NCBI GenBank assembly: GCA_044227505.1
Contig: JBGAWP010000011.1
Span: 1-64,000 of the forward strand
DNA length: 64,000 nt
Source: UBA7236 sp044227505
Lineage (GTDB): Bacteria > Bacteroidota > Bacteroidia > Chitinophagales > BACL12
Reading direction: 5' to 3'
Below the pieces are notes generated by a model, which was not told where the DNA came from, ran no database searches, and saw nothing but the letters and a program-made list of their open reading frames with translations. This document shows positions 52,294-61,220 of the stretch, piece after piece (position 1 is the first letter of the stretch; each line of letters starts with the position of its first letter). A program made the translations under genes and the position numbers.

Positions 52294-53664
52294 ATGAGGT
52301 ATAAATACCTTTTGATAATAGTATTTACATTACTAATAATGTGCAATCATATTCAAGCACAGCTGACCATACCATCTGAAATTTGGGACAGTGTGAAAAC
52401 CAATACGCACCCGGTTATTGAAGCAGGCTTTGCCGATCAGTATGAAACGCCTTATCGAATGCCATTGGCAGATTATGGATGGGAAGATGGATTGCAGATA
52501 TCTGCAGATGGCCTTCATCTTTATGCTTTATATGCACCTGCTGATCTTTTATCCTGGATCGATTATATAAACTTAAATATCGCCCTCCCACCCTGCGATA
52601 TTTTTGGCACAGGAGCTTTCCTGCGAAACTATGCTGATGATCATGGTATGGATATGACAACTAATATTTTTGGTTGTGACACCGCTTTAAATATTGATAT
52701 TTTATATGCGCATAGAAATAATTTGGACGAAAATTTTATTTCCTGGGAATTATCCGGGATGCAAAGACCCGCATTTATAGAAGGCGGACCTTTTCCTTTA
52801 CAATCGTCAGCAGATCCAAATGTTGCTGACCATTTTTTATTTACAGGAAATAATGACATCTGGATGATCAATAATACAAGTATAAATCCTGAAAATATAG
52901 CATCAGCCATTCGGCTCCCTGTACCCATTAATCCTGCTTTGGATGAGTTTTCTGCTGATAATCCCATATTAAAAAGAATAAATAATTCAGATACCCTTTT
53001 ACTTATTTATGAAAAATACACCGATGGCGCTTTGCGTGATTTTATGTATGTATTCAGTTATGATGATGGACTTTCATGGGATGAACCGACACTTATTTCT
53101 ACATTAAATAATGATGCAGGCCATTTGGAAACACCTCAATTATATTTTGATGGAATAAACACCTATTTATATTATGGCCGCAACTTTGATATCTATCGAT
53201 CGCGACAGGCTATACCAAACAATTGGGATAGCTGGGTTGAAGAAGAAATGGTAATTTCAAAAGGAAATGCACTCGCCTTGGGTGAACCTTCCTTTGCACC
53301 AAATGGAGATATGAGTTTTGTGGTAGCTTATCACAATACAAATACTACAAATCCGAACGACCGCTTCGATGCGGATCCATGGTATGTAAAAAATAATTTT
53401 CCGCCAAATAATATTATTTCATCTGTTGCAGAAATGGTTCTCAAAGTTTTTCCAAATCCAACCTCTGATGAAATATTTATTGATGTATTTAATCAGGATA
53501 TTTATTCACTTTCCATATCCGATTTACATGGAAGTAAAACGATTTCGATAAAACATCCTGAAAATAAAATTAATGTTAGTGGTCTGAAATCCGGTATATA
53601 TTTTATGGAGATAATAACCGAGTCAGGAGTAATGTTAAACAATAAATTTGTTATTGCTCATTAA
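52294..53664 (+). CDS. Secreted BNR-repeat (sialidase-like) T9SS protein
   Basis: A 456-residue protein with a signal peptide (MRYKYLLIIVFTLLIMCNHIQAQ). It looks like a glycosyl-hydrolase-type beta-propeller: SYDDGLSWDEPTLIS is a clear BNR/Asp box, LQISADGLHLYALY is a PD40-like phrase, and VYYGRNFDIYRSRQA may be a further blade. No catalytic residues can be assigned, so enzymatic activity is not shown. The last 80 residues are a type A T9SS domain (VFPNPTSDEIFIDV). It lies downstream of the receptor locus but has its own leader. Confidence 0.7.
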   Translation: MRYKYLLIIVFTLLIMCNHIQAQLTIPSEIWDSVKTNTHPVIEAGFADQYETPYRMPLADYGWEDGLQISADGLHLYALYAPADLLSWIDYINLNIALPPCDIFGTGAFLRNYADDHGMDMTTNIFGCDTALNIDILYAHRNNLDENFISWELSGMQRPAFIEGGPFPLQSSADPNVADHFLFTGNNDIWMINNTSINPENIASAIRLPVPINPALDEFSADNPILKRINNSDTLLLIYEKYTDGALRDFMYVFSYDDGLSWDEPTLISTLNNDAGHLETPQLYFDGINTYLYYGRNFDIYRSRQAIPNNWDSWVEEEMVISKGNALALGEPSFAPNGDMSFVVAYHNTNTTNPNDRFDADPWYVKNNFPPNNIISSVAEMVLKVFPNPTSDEIFIDVFNQDIYSLSISDLHGSKTISIKHPENKINVSGLKSGIYFMEIITESGVMLNNKFVIAH

Positions 53665-53669
53665 ATAAA

Positions 53670-54029
53670 ATGTCGCAATTTATAACTAAACCTAACTTGC
53701 TTGTTGTTTGCGGTCGGAACAAACGCCGAAGCAGAACAGCGGAATATTTATATAAAAACGACAGTAGGATACGTATCAAAAGTGCCGGATTAAGTGCACA
53801 AAGTGAAGTGGTTATAAATTCCAAGCTCGTGGAATGGGCAGATCTGATAATTGTAATGGATAACAGCCAGAAAACCCGGATTCAAGATCAATTCAGAACC
53901 CTCAATGTTCCTCGTATCGAAAATATTAATATTGCGGATGAGTATGAATATCTGGATCCGGAGTTGATTGAGCTATTGAAGAGCAGAATTGAGAATATTT
54001 TAGCAAGTATTTCTATATTTGGGCACTAA
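53670..54029 (+). CDS. Small LMW protein-tyrosine phosphatase-like protein
   Basis: A 119-residue protein with the catalytic P-loop C-x5-R intact: CGRNKRRS, with Cys14 and Arg20. The following phrases fit the small phosphatase type (KSAGLSAQSEVVINSKLVEWADLIIVM, then DEYEYLDPELIELLK). It is about 40 residues shorter than standard LMW-PTP, like the short form known in many bacteria. Its usual general-acid Asp may be that in DEYEYLDPEL, a tentative assignment. It starts 6 nt after the BNR gene's stop, and 11 nt of its end overlap the longest frame of the next gene, so three genes are probably co-transcribed. Confidence 0.82.
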   Translation: MSQFITKPNLLVVCGRNKRRSRTAEYLYKNDSRIRIKSAGLSAQSEVVINSKLVEWADLIIVMDNSQKTRIQDQFRTLNVPRIENINIADEYEYLDPELIELLKSRIENILASISIFGH

Positions 54030-54048
54030 ACCACAATTTACCTCCATT

Positions 54049-54717
54049 ATGTTATTAATTTACGGAAGGAAAAAAGCGAAGATCAAAACACATTACGACA
54101 ATGCAGGCAAATGCACAACGTGTAATGCCCATGATCTCAAATTTGATATTTACAGAGAGTATTTTCATATTTTTTGGATTCCATTTTTTCCTTTAGGACC
54201 AAAAGAAACCATTGTTACCTGCACAAAATGCGGGCATGGAAATAATTCAAGCGAACGATTGGAAAATTATGAGGCTTTAACAAGAACACCCATTTATTTA
54301 TTTTCCGGGGTATTCCTTGTAATTTGTTTAATTACATGGATCACCATCAATTCCCAAAATGTTTCTAAACAGAAGTCTGCTTTGGTTTCCTCCCCTCAGG
54401 TTGGCGATATTTATTGCATGCGATCAGAGGAGAATAGTTCCATGTACTATTATTTAAGGGTAGCAAGATTGAATTCAGATTCCGTTTTTTTATACCCTAA
54501 TGTATACGAATATAGCATTCCGGTTTCCACTTTGGATAAAGCGGATCATTTTATTTCGCTGGAAATATATTATAAAAAATCAGATTTAAATCTACTGCTC
54601 GATAACGGGGGGATAAATTCTGTAAAAAGAGAGTATAAAGAATCGTCCGGGTACAATAGAATTTTAAAACCGGAGGATGATTCTGTTTTTCTTAAAATGA
54701 TGTTGGAGACGATATAA
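54049..54717 (+). CDS. Zinc-ribbon membrane protein
   Basis: A 222-residue protein starting at the ATG at 54049 (MLLIYGRKKAKIKTHYDNAG); the frame opens at 54019, overlapping the previous gene. Two CxxC knuckles, CTTC near residue 23 and CTKC near 60, form a zinc ribbon. A membrane helix (LFSGVFLVICLITWITI) follows at about 90-110, and a C-terminal soluble domain of unknown type ends the protein. The zinc ribbon should face the cytosol. Zinc-ribbon proteins of this layout are common and uncharacterised. Possibly co-transcribed with the phosphatase-like gene. Confidence 0.7.
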   Translation: MLLIYGRKKAKIKTHYDNAGKCTTCNAHDLKFDIYREYFHIFWIPFFPLGPKETIVTCTKCGHGNNSSERLENYEALTRTPIYLFSGVFLVICLITWITINSQNVSKQKSALVSSPQVGDIYCMRSEENSSMYYYLRVARLNSDSVFLYPNVYEYSIPVSTLDKADHFISLEIYYKKSDLNLLLDNGGINSVKREYKESSGYNRILKPEDDSVFLKMMLETI

Positions 54718-55297
54718 GGAGCCAAATCCAAAAACAGCATAAAATTTTAGAATGACAAAAATTCATGCAAACAAATTGAGTGTAGTGTACAAACAATGCC
54801 CTTAATTTCCATAGTAGAAGTGTACTTTATAAATTTATCACACCTTAGAATTGTATAATCCTTTGTTTAATTCAAAATTGACCACACAATGTAATTACAC
54901 TATTAAATTAAAAGATATTGACAGGCAATATGCAGCAAAAACAATATATTATCCAAAAGTTGAATCGAGAGTATTTACCGCAAATTGGGTTATACCCCAG
55001 CTACCCTGTCCTAATAAATTCCAACTGACAAACATCAATTGAATATTTGATGAAAATCATTCTGTGCTGAATGATTTAAGCATAACTTTAAGCATTATTA
55101 CTGACTAAAATTCATTCATGTGATATAGTTCAGATATATACTTGAATGTAATTGGTCAGTTAGCACTATAATCTTTATACATTGGTATTGTTTGATCAGC
55201 ACAAACCTATTTTGCAGAACAATTTAATAAATATCAGAATTTGGGGTTAAGTTTTTTTCGGGTAAGGTGGAGTTTTTAATTTTATAATATTTTTAAC
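54718..55297. other. Long AT-rich spacer
   Basis: About 580 bp. A 63-codon frame at 54851-55042 has no recognisable product. TTGG (55152-55155) and TACATTGG (55178-55185) could be a weak promoter for the 55298 gene. I see nothing else. Confidence 0.45.
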
Positions 55298-56392
55298 ATG
55301 AAAAATATAAGTATTCAAACAGAAGTTGATGCTAGTTTTTTATATCAAAAATTAGCTGAGCATGAAAAAGATATCACTATAGCAGGTGTTTTTAAAAAAA
55401 TGAGTGAAATAGAAAAAGGTCATGCTGAGGCATTTGCTAGAAAACAGAATATGGATCTTACTTTACTCATGCAACCTTCATGGAGGGCCAAGACGATAAA
55501 TTTGATCGGCAAAATATTTGGATATGATTATGTTTTAGGAGTTTTGTTAGAAACAGAAAAAGGAATATCCAGGTCAATAGTTGCCACAAAAGAAAAACAA
55601 TCTCAAAAAATTACAGGTACAGAAACAGCACATGTAAAAATATTGCGCAATATTCTTGATCAGGAAACAACGATATCAGGTCAACAATTAAGCAGATTTG
55701 AAAAAAAACACCGTTCTGTTGGTGGAAATGCAATAAGAGCTGCGGTATTGGGAGGCAATGATGGACTGGTTTCGAATTTTAGCCTTGTTATGGGAATTGC
55801 AGGTGCTACTTCGGGACAGGAGGGTGTTTTACTTGCAGGCTTAGCCGGCTTATTGGCAGGCGCATTATCAATGTCGCTGGGTGAATGGATCTCAGTAAAA
55901 AGCTCACAGGAATTATATGAAAATCAGATGCAAATTGAAATGGAGGAGTTGGAATCAAATCCCGAAGGGGAACAAAAGGAATTAGCACTTATTTACATTA
56001 CAAAAGGGATTCCTGCACAACAAGCCCACGAAATGGCAGCTTCAATAATGCAAAATAAAGAACAGGCGCATGATTTACTAGTTAAAGAAGAGTTGGGTAT
56101 TAATGCGGAGGAAATAAAAGGATCTGCTGTTGAGGCTGCAATATACTCCTTTATTCTATTTGCTATCGGCGCTGTAATTCCAGTTATCCCATTTATGTTT
56201 TTAAGTGGTACAAATGCAATTATTTTAAGTGTAACTGCAAGTGCAGCGGGACTTTTTTTAATAGGTGCCGCTATTACGTTATTCACTAGAAAAAATGTGT
56301 GGTATTCCGGTTTTCGTCAAGTGCTTTTTGGACTTGCAGCAGCAGCAATTACCTTTGGCATCGGATCATTGATAGGAGTTGCAATAGCTTGA
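55298..56392 (+). CDS. Ferritin-like domain fused to VIT1/CCC1 iron transporter (MbfA-like)
   Basis: A 364-residue membrane protein. The N-terminal 140 residues are a ferritin-like four-helix domain with di-iron-type acidic and His residues (QTEVDASFLYQKLAEHEKD, EIEKGHAEAFARK, LLETEKGISRS, TETAHVKILRNIL). The C-terminal half is a VIT1/CCC1 domain with the DGLVSNFSLVMGIAGA signature and about five membrane helices. This order matches MbfA, which exports iron from the cytosol; the ferritin-like domain probably senses or oxidises Fe2+. No regulator gene or Fur box is visible, so iron control is inference. It is convergent with the SDR gene. Confidence 0.88.
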   Translation: MKNISIQTEVDASFLYQKLAEHEKDITIAGVFKKMSEIEKGHAEAFARKQNMDLTLLMQPSWRAKTINLIGKIFGYDYVLGVLLETEKGISRSIVATKEKQSQKITGTETAHVKILRNILDQETTISGQQLSRFEKKHRSVGGNAIRAAVLGGNDGLVSNFSLVMGIAGATSGQEGVLLAGLAGLLAGALSMSLGEWISVKSSQELYENQMQIEMEELESNPEGEQKELALIYITKGIPAQQAHEMAASIMQNKEQAHDLLVKEELGINAEEIKGSAVEAAIYSFILFAIGAVIPVIPFMFLSGTNAIILSVTASAAGLFLIGAAITLFTRKNVWYSGFRQVLFGLAAAAITFGIGSLIGVAIA

Positions 56393-56405
56393 AATATAAA
56401 ATTAT

Positions 56406-57098
56406 TTATAATTTTATTGTATTCATACCACCATCCACTGCAATTATTTGCCCGGTGATCCAGTTTGATCTTTCACTTAGCAAAAATTCCATAGCATTAG
56501 CGGTATTTTCTGCCTCTCCTACTTTTTTTAGCGGATTGCGATTTTGAGCCGCCTCCAATTTTTCTGCTGTATTAATAAATTTTTCTCCAAGTGGAGTATT
56601 TGTTAAGGATGGCGCTATACAATTAACTCGAATGGAAGGGGCTAATTCTGCAGCCAGCGACTTTGTAAGCGCTTCTACAGCTCCTTTTGCCATTGCAATG
56701 GAACTATGAAAAGGCATTCCTATCGCCACGGCAACAGTACTTATAAAAATTATGGAACCGCCTCCGTTTGATTTTATATTTGGTAAATATTTTTGAGTAA
56801 AAGCAACTGCGCCTAAGCAGTTTATTTGATAATCCCGAATAAAATCATTTTGAGTTAAACGGGGAAAGGGTTTTAAATTAATAGTGCCTGGAAAATATAT
56901 CAGACCTTTAATTGGTTCTGCAATTTCCGGAAAATAAGAATGTTCATACTTTTCAATTGTATAGAATTGATCGTACTCGTAATTTTCATTTTTTGTAGAA
57001 ATACCGATTACCGTATGCTCATTTTGTTTTAATATACGTGCAGTTTCTTTGGCAATTTTACTGGATGCACCAGCGAAAAGATAAATTTCTGAAGACAT
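56406..57098 (-). CDS. SDR-family protein lacking the catalytic Tyr
   Basis: A 230-residue short-chain dehydrogenase/reductase fold. The cofactor loop is GASSKIAKE, an unusual form of the TGxxxGIG pattern. Asn93 and Ser120 (FIST) are in place, but the YxxxK motif reads IAMAK: Ile134 replaces the catalytic Tyr and Lys138 is kept. The RVNCIAPSLTNTPL segment is normal. Similar SDR proteins with S-I/V-A-x-AK exist in other bacteria, so this may be a distinct subfamily and not a decayed gene. The substrate and activity are unknown. It is convergent with the VIT1 gene. Confidence 0.8.
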   Translation of the reverse strand: MSSEIYLFAGASSKIAKETARILKQNEHTVIGISTKNENYEYDQFYTIEKYEHSYFPEIAEPIKGLIYFPGTINLKPFPRLTQNDFIRDYQINCLGAVAFTQKYLPNIKSNGGGSIIFISTVAVAIGMPFHSSIAMAKGAVEALTKSLAAELAPSIRVNCIAPSLTNTPLGEKFINTAEKLEAAQNRNPLKKVGEAENTANAMEFLLSERSNWITGQIIAVDGGMNTIKL

Positions 57099-57378
57099 TA
57101 ATAAATATTATAAATTTGAATGAAAGTGCTATACCATACATTTTAAAAATTCTACATTAAATTCTCTGTGGCTATAGATACCAAGAAGACCTTGTGTTTT
57201 AACAGTATACGAATCAAAATGTTTATATCAATATAGATTTAGTTCAGATAATCTATATTTTAAATCAGAAAGTGGTGATTATGAATTACATCTTCATTTT
57301 CGGATAAAATTTGCAATTAATAGCGCAACTTTTAAACAATATGTTTAATAAGTTGTTTAGCAGTGGAATAACCTTATT
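57099..57378. other. Spacer upstream of the TerC gene
   Basis: 280 bp. It holds a hairpin, ATATAGATT paired with AATCTATAT (about 57229-57256), but I see no yybP-ykoY-type manganese riboswitch and no exact promoter match. Confidence 0.45.
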
Positions 57379-58290
57379 ATGAACGTCGATATTCAGTTCT
57401 GGATAATTTTTAATGTATTTGTACTTATCATGTTAGCGCTTGATCTGGGCGTTTTCAACCGCAAGGCGCATGTTGTTTCGGTAAAGGAAGCACTTACCTG
57501 GACTGGAGTTTGGATCTTTTTGGCATTAGTATTTAATGTTATTCTCTATTATTGGATGGGTAAACAGCCGGCCCTCGAATTTTTTACCGGGTATCTTATA
57601 GAAAAGGCACTCAGCGTAGATAATATCTTTGTTTTTATCATGATATTTACCTACTTCCAGGTTCCTCCACAATACCAGCATAAAGTACTTTTTTGGGGGA
57701 TCATTGGAGCACTTGTAATGCGCATTATATTCATTTTTGCCGGAGTTGCACTCATAGAAAAATTTCACTTTACGATCTATATTTTCGGTGCTTTACTGTT
57801 ATTCACCGGATATAAAATGTTTGGACACAAGAGTGAAATACATCCTGAAAAAAATCCTCTGATATGTTTTTTCAAAAGATTTATGCCGATTACACCGGAA
57901 TTGCATCAGGATAAATTTTTTGTGAAAATAGATGGGAAACGATTTGCTACACCACTTTTTCTGGTATTGATACTTATTGAAACAACAGATCTGATATTTG
58001 CTGTAGACAGTATTCCTGCAATACTTGCAATCACGCAGAATCAATTTATTGTCTATACCTCCAATGTATTTGCTATTCTCGGTTTACGTTCCTTATACTT
58101 CGCTTTATCCGGAATTATTCATCGTTTCTGGTTATTGAGTTATGGATTGGCGATTGTGCTCATTTTTGTAGGATTAAAGATGATGCTCATCGATGTTTAT
58201 AAAGTTCCTATTGAATGGTCACTCATTTTTATTGCCACGGTAATAACAGCAAGCGTTATATTCTCGTTGAAGATTAGAAAACCAAATTAA
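57379..58290 (+). CDS. TerC-family membrane protein (Alx-like)
   Basis: A 303-residue inner-membrane protein with about nine helices. The signatures are LALDLGVFNRK, EKALSVDNIFVFIMIF, and ETTDLIFAVDSIPAILAI, whose acidic residues in the membrane suggest metal transport. TerC and Alx members export manganese or help metalate exported enzymes. Here no tellurium-resistance genes are nearby, so the manganese role is the better guess. Ends 93 nt before the convergent recX. Confidence 0.9.
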   Translation: MNVDIQFWIIFNVFVLIMLALDLGVFNRKAHVVSVKEALTWTGVWIFLALVFNVILYYWMGKQPALEFFTGYLIEKALSVDNIFVFIMIFTYFQVPPQYQHKVLFWGIIGALVMRIIFIFAGVALIEKFHFTIYIFGALLLFTGYKMFGHKSEIHPEKNPLICFFKRFMPITPELHQDKFFVKIDGKRFATPLFLVLILIETTDLIFAVDSIPAILAITQNQFIVYTSNVFAILGLRSLYFALSGIIHRFWLLSYGLAIVLIFVGLKMMLIDVYKVPIEWSLIFIATVITASVIFSLKIRKPN

Positions 58291-58382
58291 TTGTTGAGAC
58301 TATAGTTAAATTAACTATTAATGAGCTCAAATGTATTCTATGTGACCCCATAAAATAGGCCCCTTTTATTTAGTAAGTGTTA

Positions 58383-58838
58383 CTATTCAGAAAGTTGATG
58401 TGCTATTGCTTGCCATACCAGTTCACTTTCATAACCGCGTGAAACCATATATCTCGCAACTTTATTTTTTGTTTCAAATTCGTTATTTGTTTTATATTTT
58501 TTCAGGGTGGAGGATAGTAATTTATGGAGTGTATTTAAATAATCTTCCTCCCCTATTTCTTCCATTCCTTTTTTAATACAATAGGCAGAAACTTTGCGTT
58601 TTTTTAATTCATTGATTATCTTCCCCCTGCCCCATTTTTTTATCCGGAATTTTCCACCGGCATATGCTTTTGCAAACCTTTCCTCATTTAAAAAATCATC
58701 TTCAATTAATTTATTAATTATCTCCTCCAGGTCATCGCCATAAATTTTCAGCGATAACAATTTTGTGCGCACTTCCTCATGGCATCGTTCCTGGTAAGCA
58801 CAATAATGGCGGAGTTTATTATATATCACATCGTTCAT
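58383..58838 (-). CDS. recX: Regulatory protein RecX
   Basis: A 151-residue all-helical protein of the RecX family, which binds and inhibits RecA filaments. Typical phrases: KLRHYCAYQERCHEEVRTKL, DDFLNEERFAKAYAGGKFRIKKWGRGKI, and YMVSRGYESELVWQAI at the end. The length is normal. recA is not in the window, as is usual in this phylum. Located on the minus strand after the DUF4389 gene. Confidence 0.9.
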   Translation of the reverse strand: MNDVIYNKLRHYCAYQERCHEEVRTKLLSLKIYGDDLEEIINKLIEDDFLNEERFAKAYAGGKFRIKKWGRGKIINELKKRKVSAYCIKKGMEEIGEEDYLNTLHKLLSSTLKKYKTNNEFETKNKVARYMVSRGYESELVWQAIAHQLSE

Positions 58839-58855
58839 CAGTTCCTAAAAAATAG

Positions 58856-58882
58856 AAACCGGCAAAATAATTCTGCCGGTTT
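58856..58882 (-). terminator. Terminator of the DUF4389 gene
   Basis: AAACCGGCA and TGCCGGTTT form a 9-bp stem with a 9-nt loop. On the minus strand a T-rich stretch follows. It lies between the DUF4389 stop and the recX start. Confidence 0.8.
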
Positions 58883-58911
58883 CAAACAAATTTAAACTTT
58901 TTATATAAATA

Positions 58912-59535
58912 TTAAACCTGATCCAAAGGTTTTTCTTCTGCTTCCATTTCATCCGGTTTTCCATTGAATGGAGGATAAACATCCAGAAAAAAGGCAAGAT
59001 ATAAACTCAACCTGGTTGCCCATCTGAAAGTACCCACATTAAACTTATGCCATCCTGCGGGATATTTTCCTGTAAAAAGGACTGCCCACCAAGCTAAAAA
59101 TATTAAAAAATAGGTGGCGATCATTCGAACGTATAAACAAACTATATGCGGAATACCTGCATACAACCAACCAAAAAAAGATCTCAATAATAACTGTCCA
59201 CGGCCAATATGATTATGTTCGAAATGTACTTCTGTTTTGTCGTCGGTACCATTTGGTCCAAAAGAAGGATATCCATCACATAAGTTCATGAGGCGTGATC
59301 CGAGTCTGAGTCCCCAACGCGTATAAGCTAACATCGCTGTGTAATAAAACTCCGGAGTTTTACCAGTGAACAAAATGATCCACCATGCAACAAATTGTGC
59401 TATGGAAACCCAGATTCCATAAAATAAAAGCAAAATCATGTGTGGAATCAGAATGTAAAGCCATCCAAAAAAGGATCGCAGTAACAACTCACCACGAGAG
59501 TATGACTCCTGGTGGGTAACGTTAAATTTCAACAT
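58912..59535 (-). CDS. DUF4389 protein with internal duplication
   Basis: A 207-residue membrane protein made of two similar halves. Each has a (L/F)LLRSFFGWLY(I/A)xIPH phrase followed by a long hydrophobic helix and a FTGKxP segment (residues about 18-60 and 115-160). The DUF4389 family is of unknown function; the repeated unit probably packs as two membrane hairpins. Predicted in the inner membrane. A TAGCTTTG box lies about 39 nt upstream of the start. Confidence 0.85.
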   Translation of the reverse strand: MLKFNVTHQESYSRGELLLRSFFGWLYILIPHMILLLFYGIWVSIAQFVAWWIILFTGKTPEFYYTAMLAYTRWGLRLGSRLMNLCDGYPSFGPNGTDDKTEVHFEHNHIGRGQLLLRSFFGWLYAGIPHIVCLYVRMIATYFLIFLAWWAVLFTGKYPAGWHKFNVGTFRWATRLSLYLAFFLDVYPPFNGKPDEMEAEEKPLDQV

Positions 59536-59573
59536 AGAAGTGGTTTTAGGTTAAAAAATGTAACCAAATATAC

Positions 59574-59581
59574 CAAAGCTA
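59574..59581 (-). promoter_or_regulatory. -7 element of the DUF4389 gene
   Basis: TAGCTTTG on the minus strand matches TAnnTTTG; no -33 TTG at the usual distance. Confidence 0.4.
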
Positions 59582-59637
59582 TTTCGAAACAACCAAACAG
59601 ATGTCCACAATTTAATATTAATTTGATATGTCAAATG

Positions 59638-61089
59638 CTATTCAGCGGTGGTCTCATAGGCCCCGATGTCGGGCAAAGTGCCCGGAAAAGGTCTTAATTC
59701 ACCCCTGATATCATCAATTACCGGGTCAGCTATTATGAAAGTTCCTGCATTGAGAGCAGGTGAAAATTCCCCGGGACAATAATTTCTTTCACCAATATTT
59801 GCAAAGGATGCATTTTCATTAAATATACAATTTGCATCGTTTAAGAGATCCTGATTTATATCGGTGCGCAGAATGCAATAGTCAAAATTGAAATTAAACG
59901 GCGCAACAGGAGATAAAGACGTATCAATCACAATTTCATTGCCTTCGGCTATCGACCCTTCTACAATACAGTTCGTAAAATTCGCCTTTGTGAGTTCATC
60001 GGTGATCACCGTTTCTGAATTAAATGCGAAATAATCAAATATTCCTAAAATTGGAGTTTGATGTGCGAGATAGGTTGAACTGTAATTCGCAAAGGTGCAA
60101 TGTCTGAAATCATAATCTCCACCCATAAATAAAGCACAATTGCTTAATCCGATATTATAGATTAAAACATTGGTCGCTTTAATTTTACTGTTCAGGGAAA
60201 GCAATCCGTTATTCTGACAATCGTAGATCATGGTATTGGAAATTGTCAGCTCAGGCAAATAATCTTTGTAATATTCCAGATCAGGTGTAGTGCTGTATCC
60301 AAGGGCTATTCCATCATTTGCATTTTTTATTTCGGTGTAGATCATAGTGTTCAAATAACTACCGCGCAAAAAATAAATGCCTTCCCACTGACCGGGTACA
60401 TCTTTGTAAAAATCCTCCAATCTATCTCCCTGAAAAGAAACTATACTATCTTTTGTTCCAATCACATTCAATGTTCCTAACACATAAAAATAACTTCCTC
60501 CGTGCATGTGAATATTTGTTCCTTCCGTAATGGTAAGTGTACATAATGTATCCACCAAAACAGAACCAATAATTACATGCGGAAGATCATCCGTCCAGGT
60601 GGTATCGCATACTATCTCCCCAAAATGAAAATGTGCATTTTGTCCGAGTGCAATTAATTTCACATCCTGCAAATTTCCATTTGTTTCGAAAAGTATGGAA
60701 TCTTCAATAATATATGGCAGAGCCTCTGCATTTGGGTCAACTGTAACTTCGATAAAAATATATAAACTGTCATTTCCGGGAATTTCAATATCGTGAAAAA
60801 CAACCCCTGATTCACCATCCACATTCATACGGAATTGTGAGCCTTCTCCACCTGAAAGTTCGATGGTGGAAATGGAAATTGGATCGTTATAGGTATTAAA
60901 AATTTTAAGGGGAATGGTGATAGAACCCACTGTTGTAAAAACAGTGTCGAAATGCACAGTGTCCTCGCTGAACTGCAGTTTAGCATTAGCATCAGTCACA
61001 AAAACATCTTTGCGACAACTTTGTACCGATAAAATGAGCAGTAAGGATAAGGTAATTGGTATGTAAATCCGGATATTTCTGAAATGCAT
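59638..61089 (-). CDS. Beta-helix lipoprotein with choice-of-anchor Q-like end
   Basis: I use the ATG at 61089, giving MHFRNIRIYIPITLSLLLIL then SVQSC, a lipoprotein signal with Cys25; the longer frame begins at 61182. The mature protein (483 residues in all) is repetitive and beta-rich, a right-handed parallel beta-helix pattern (ISNTMIYDCQNNGLLSLNSK, NVLIYNIGLSNCALFMGGDY). The C terminus is of the choice-of-anchor Q type (SPALNAGT...DIRGELRPFPGTLPDIGAYE). It is probably displayed on the outer membrane. It diverges from the hydrolase lipoprotein gene at 61221. Confidence 0.78.
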   Translation of the reverse strand: MHFRNIRIYIPITLSLLLILSVQSCRKDVFVTDANAKLQFSEDTVHFDTVFTTVGSITIPLKIFNTYNDPISISTIELSGGEGSQFRMNVDGESGVVFHDIEIPGNDSLYIFIEVTVDPNAEALPYIIEDSILFETNGNLQDVKLIALGQNAHFHFGEIVCDTTWTDDLPHVIIGSVLVDTLCTLTITEGTNIHMHGGSYFYVLGTLNVIGTKDSIVSFQGDRLEDFYKDVPGQWEGIYFLRGSYLNTMIYTEIKNANDGIALGYSTTPDLEYYKDYLPELTISNTMIYDCQNNGLLSLNSKIKATNVLIYNIGLSNCALFMGGDYDFRHCTFANYSSTYLAHQTPILGIFDYFAFNSETVITDELTKANFTNCIVEGSIAEGNEIVIDTSLSPVAPFNFNFDYCILRTDINQDLLNDANCIFNENASFANIGERNYCPGEFSPALNAGTFIIADPVIDDIRGELRPFPGTLPDIGAYETTAE

Positions 61090-61134
61090 AATCTTAATTA
61101 GCGGGATAACGCAAAAAACGATTTGTTTATGCTT

Positions 61135-61142
61135 CAAAGGTA
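61135..61142 (-). promoter_or_regulatory. -7 element of the beta-helix lipoprotein gene
   Basis: TACCTTTG on the minus strand, an exact TAnnTTTG match about 46 nt upstream of the ATG. Confidence 0.4.
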
Positions 61143-61199
61143 GCCATTTATTTACATAGCTTTTAAAATTTACATTTCTCAAACAAAATGTAACACCCT

Positions 61200-61207
61200 T
61201 ATCTTCG
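61200..61207 (+). promoter_or_regulatory. -7-like element of the alpha/beta hydrolase gene
   Basis: TATCTTCG, one mismatch from TAnnTTTG, 13 nt before the ATG. Confidence 0.35.
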
Positions 61208-61220
61208 CAAAAAAATTGAT

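Noticed and set aside
54851..55042. 63-codon ORF in the 54718-55297 spacer
   Set aside because: No recognisable product, no ribosome-binding or promoter signal fitting the start, and AT-rich spacer composition.
57099..57378. Manganese (yybP-ykoY) riboswitch before the TerC gene
   Set aside because: The conserved loop sequences expected of that riboswitch are not present; only a short A/T-rich hairpin was seen.
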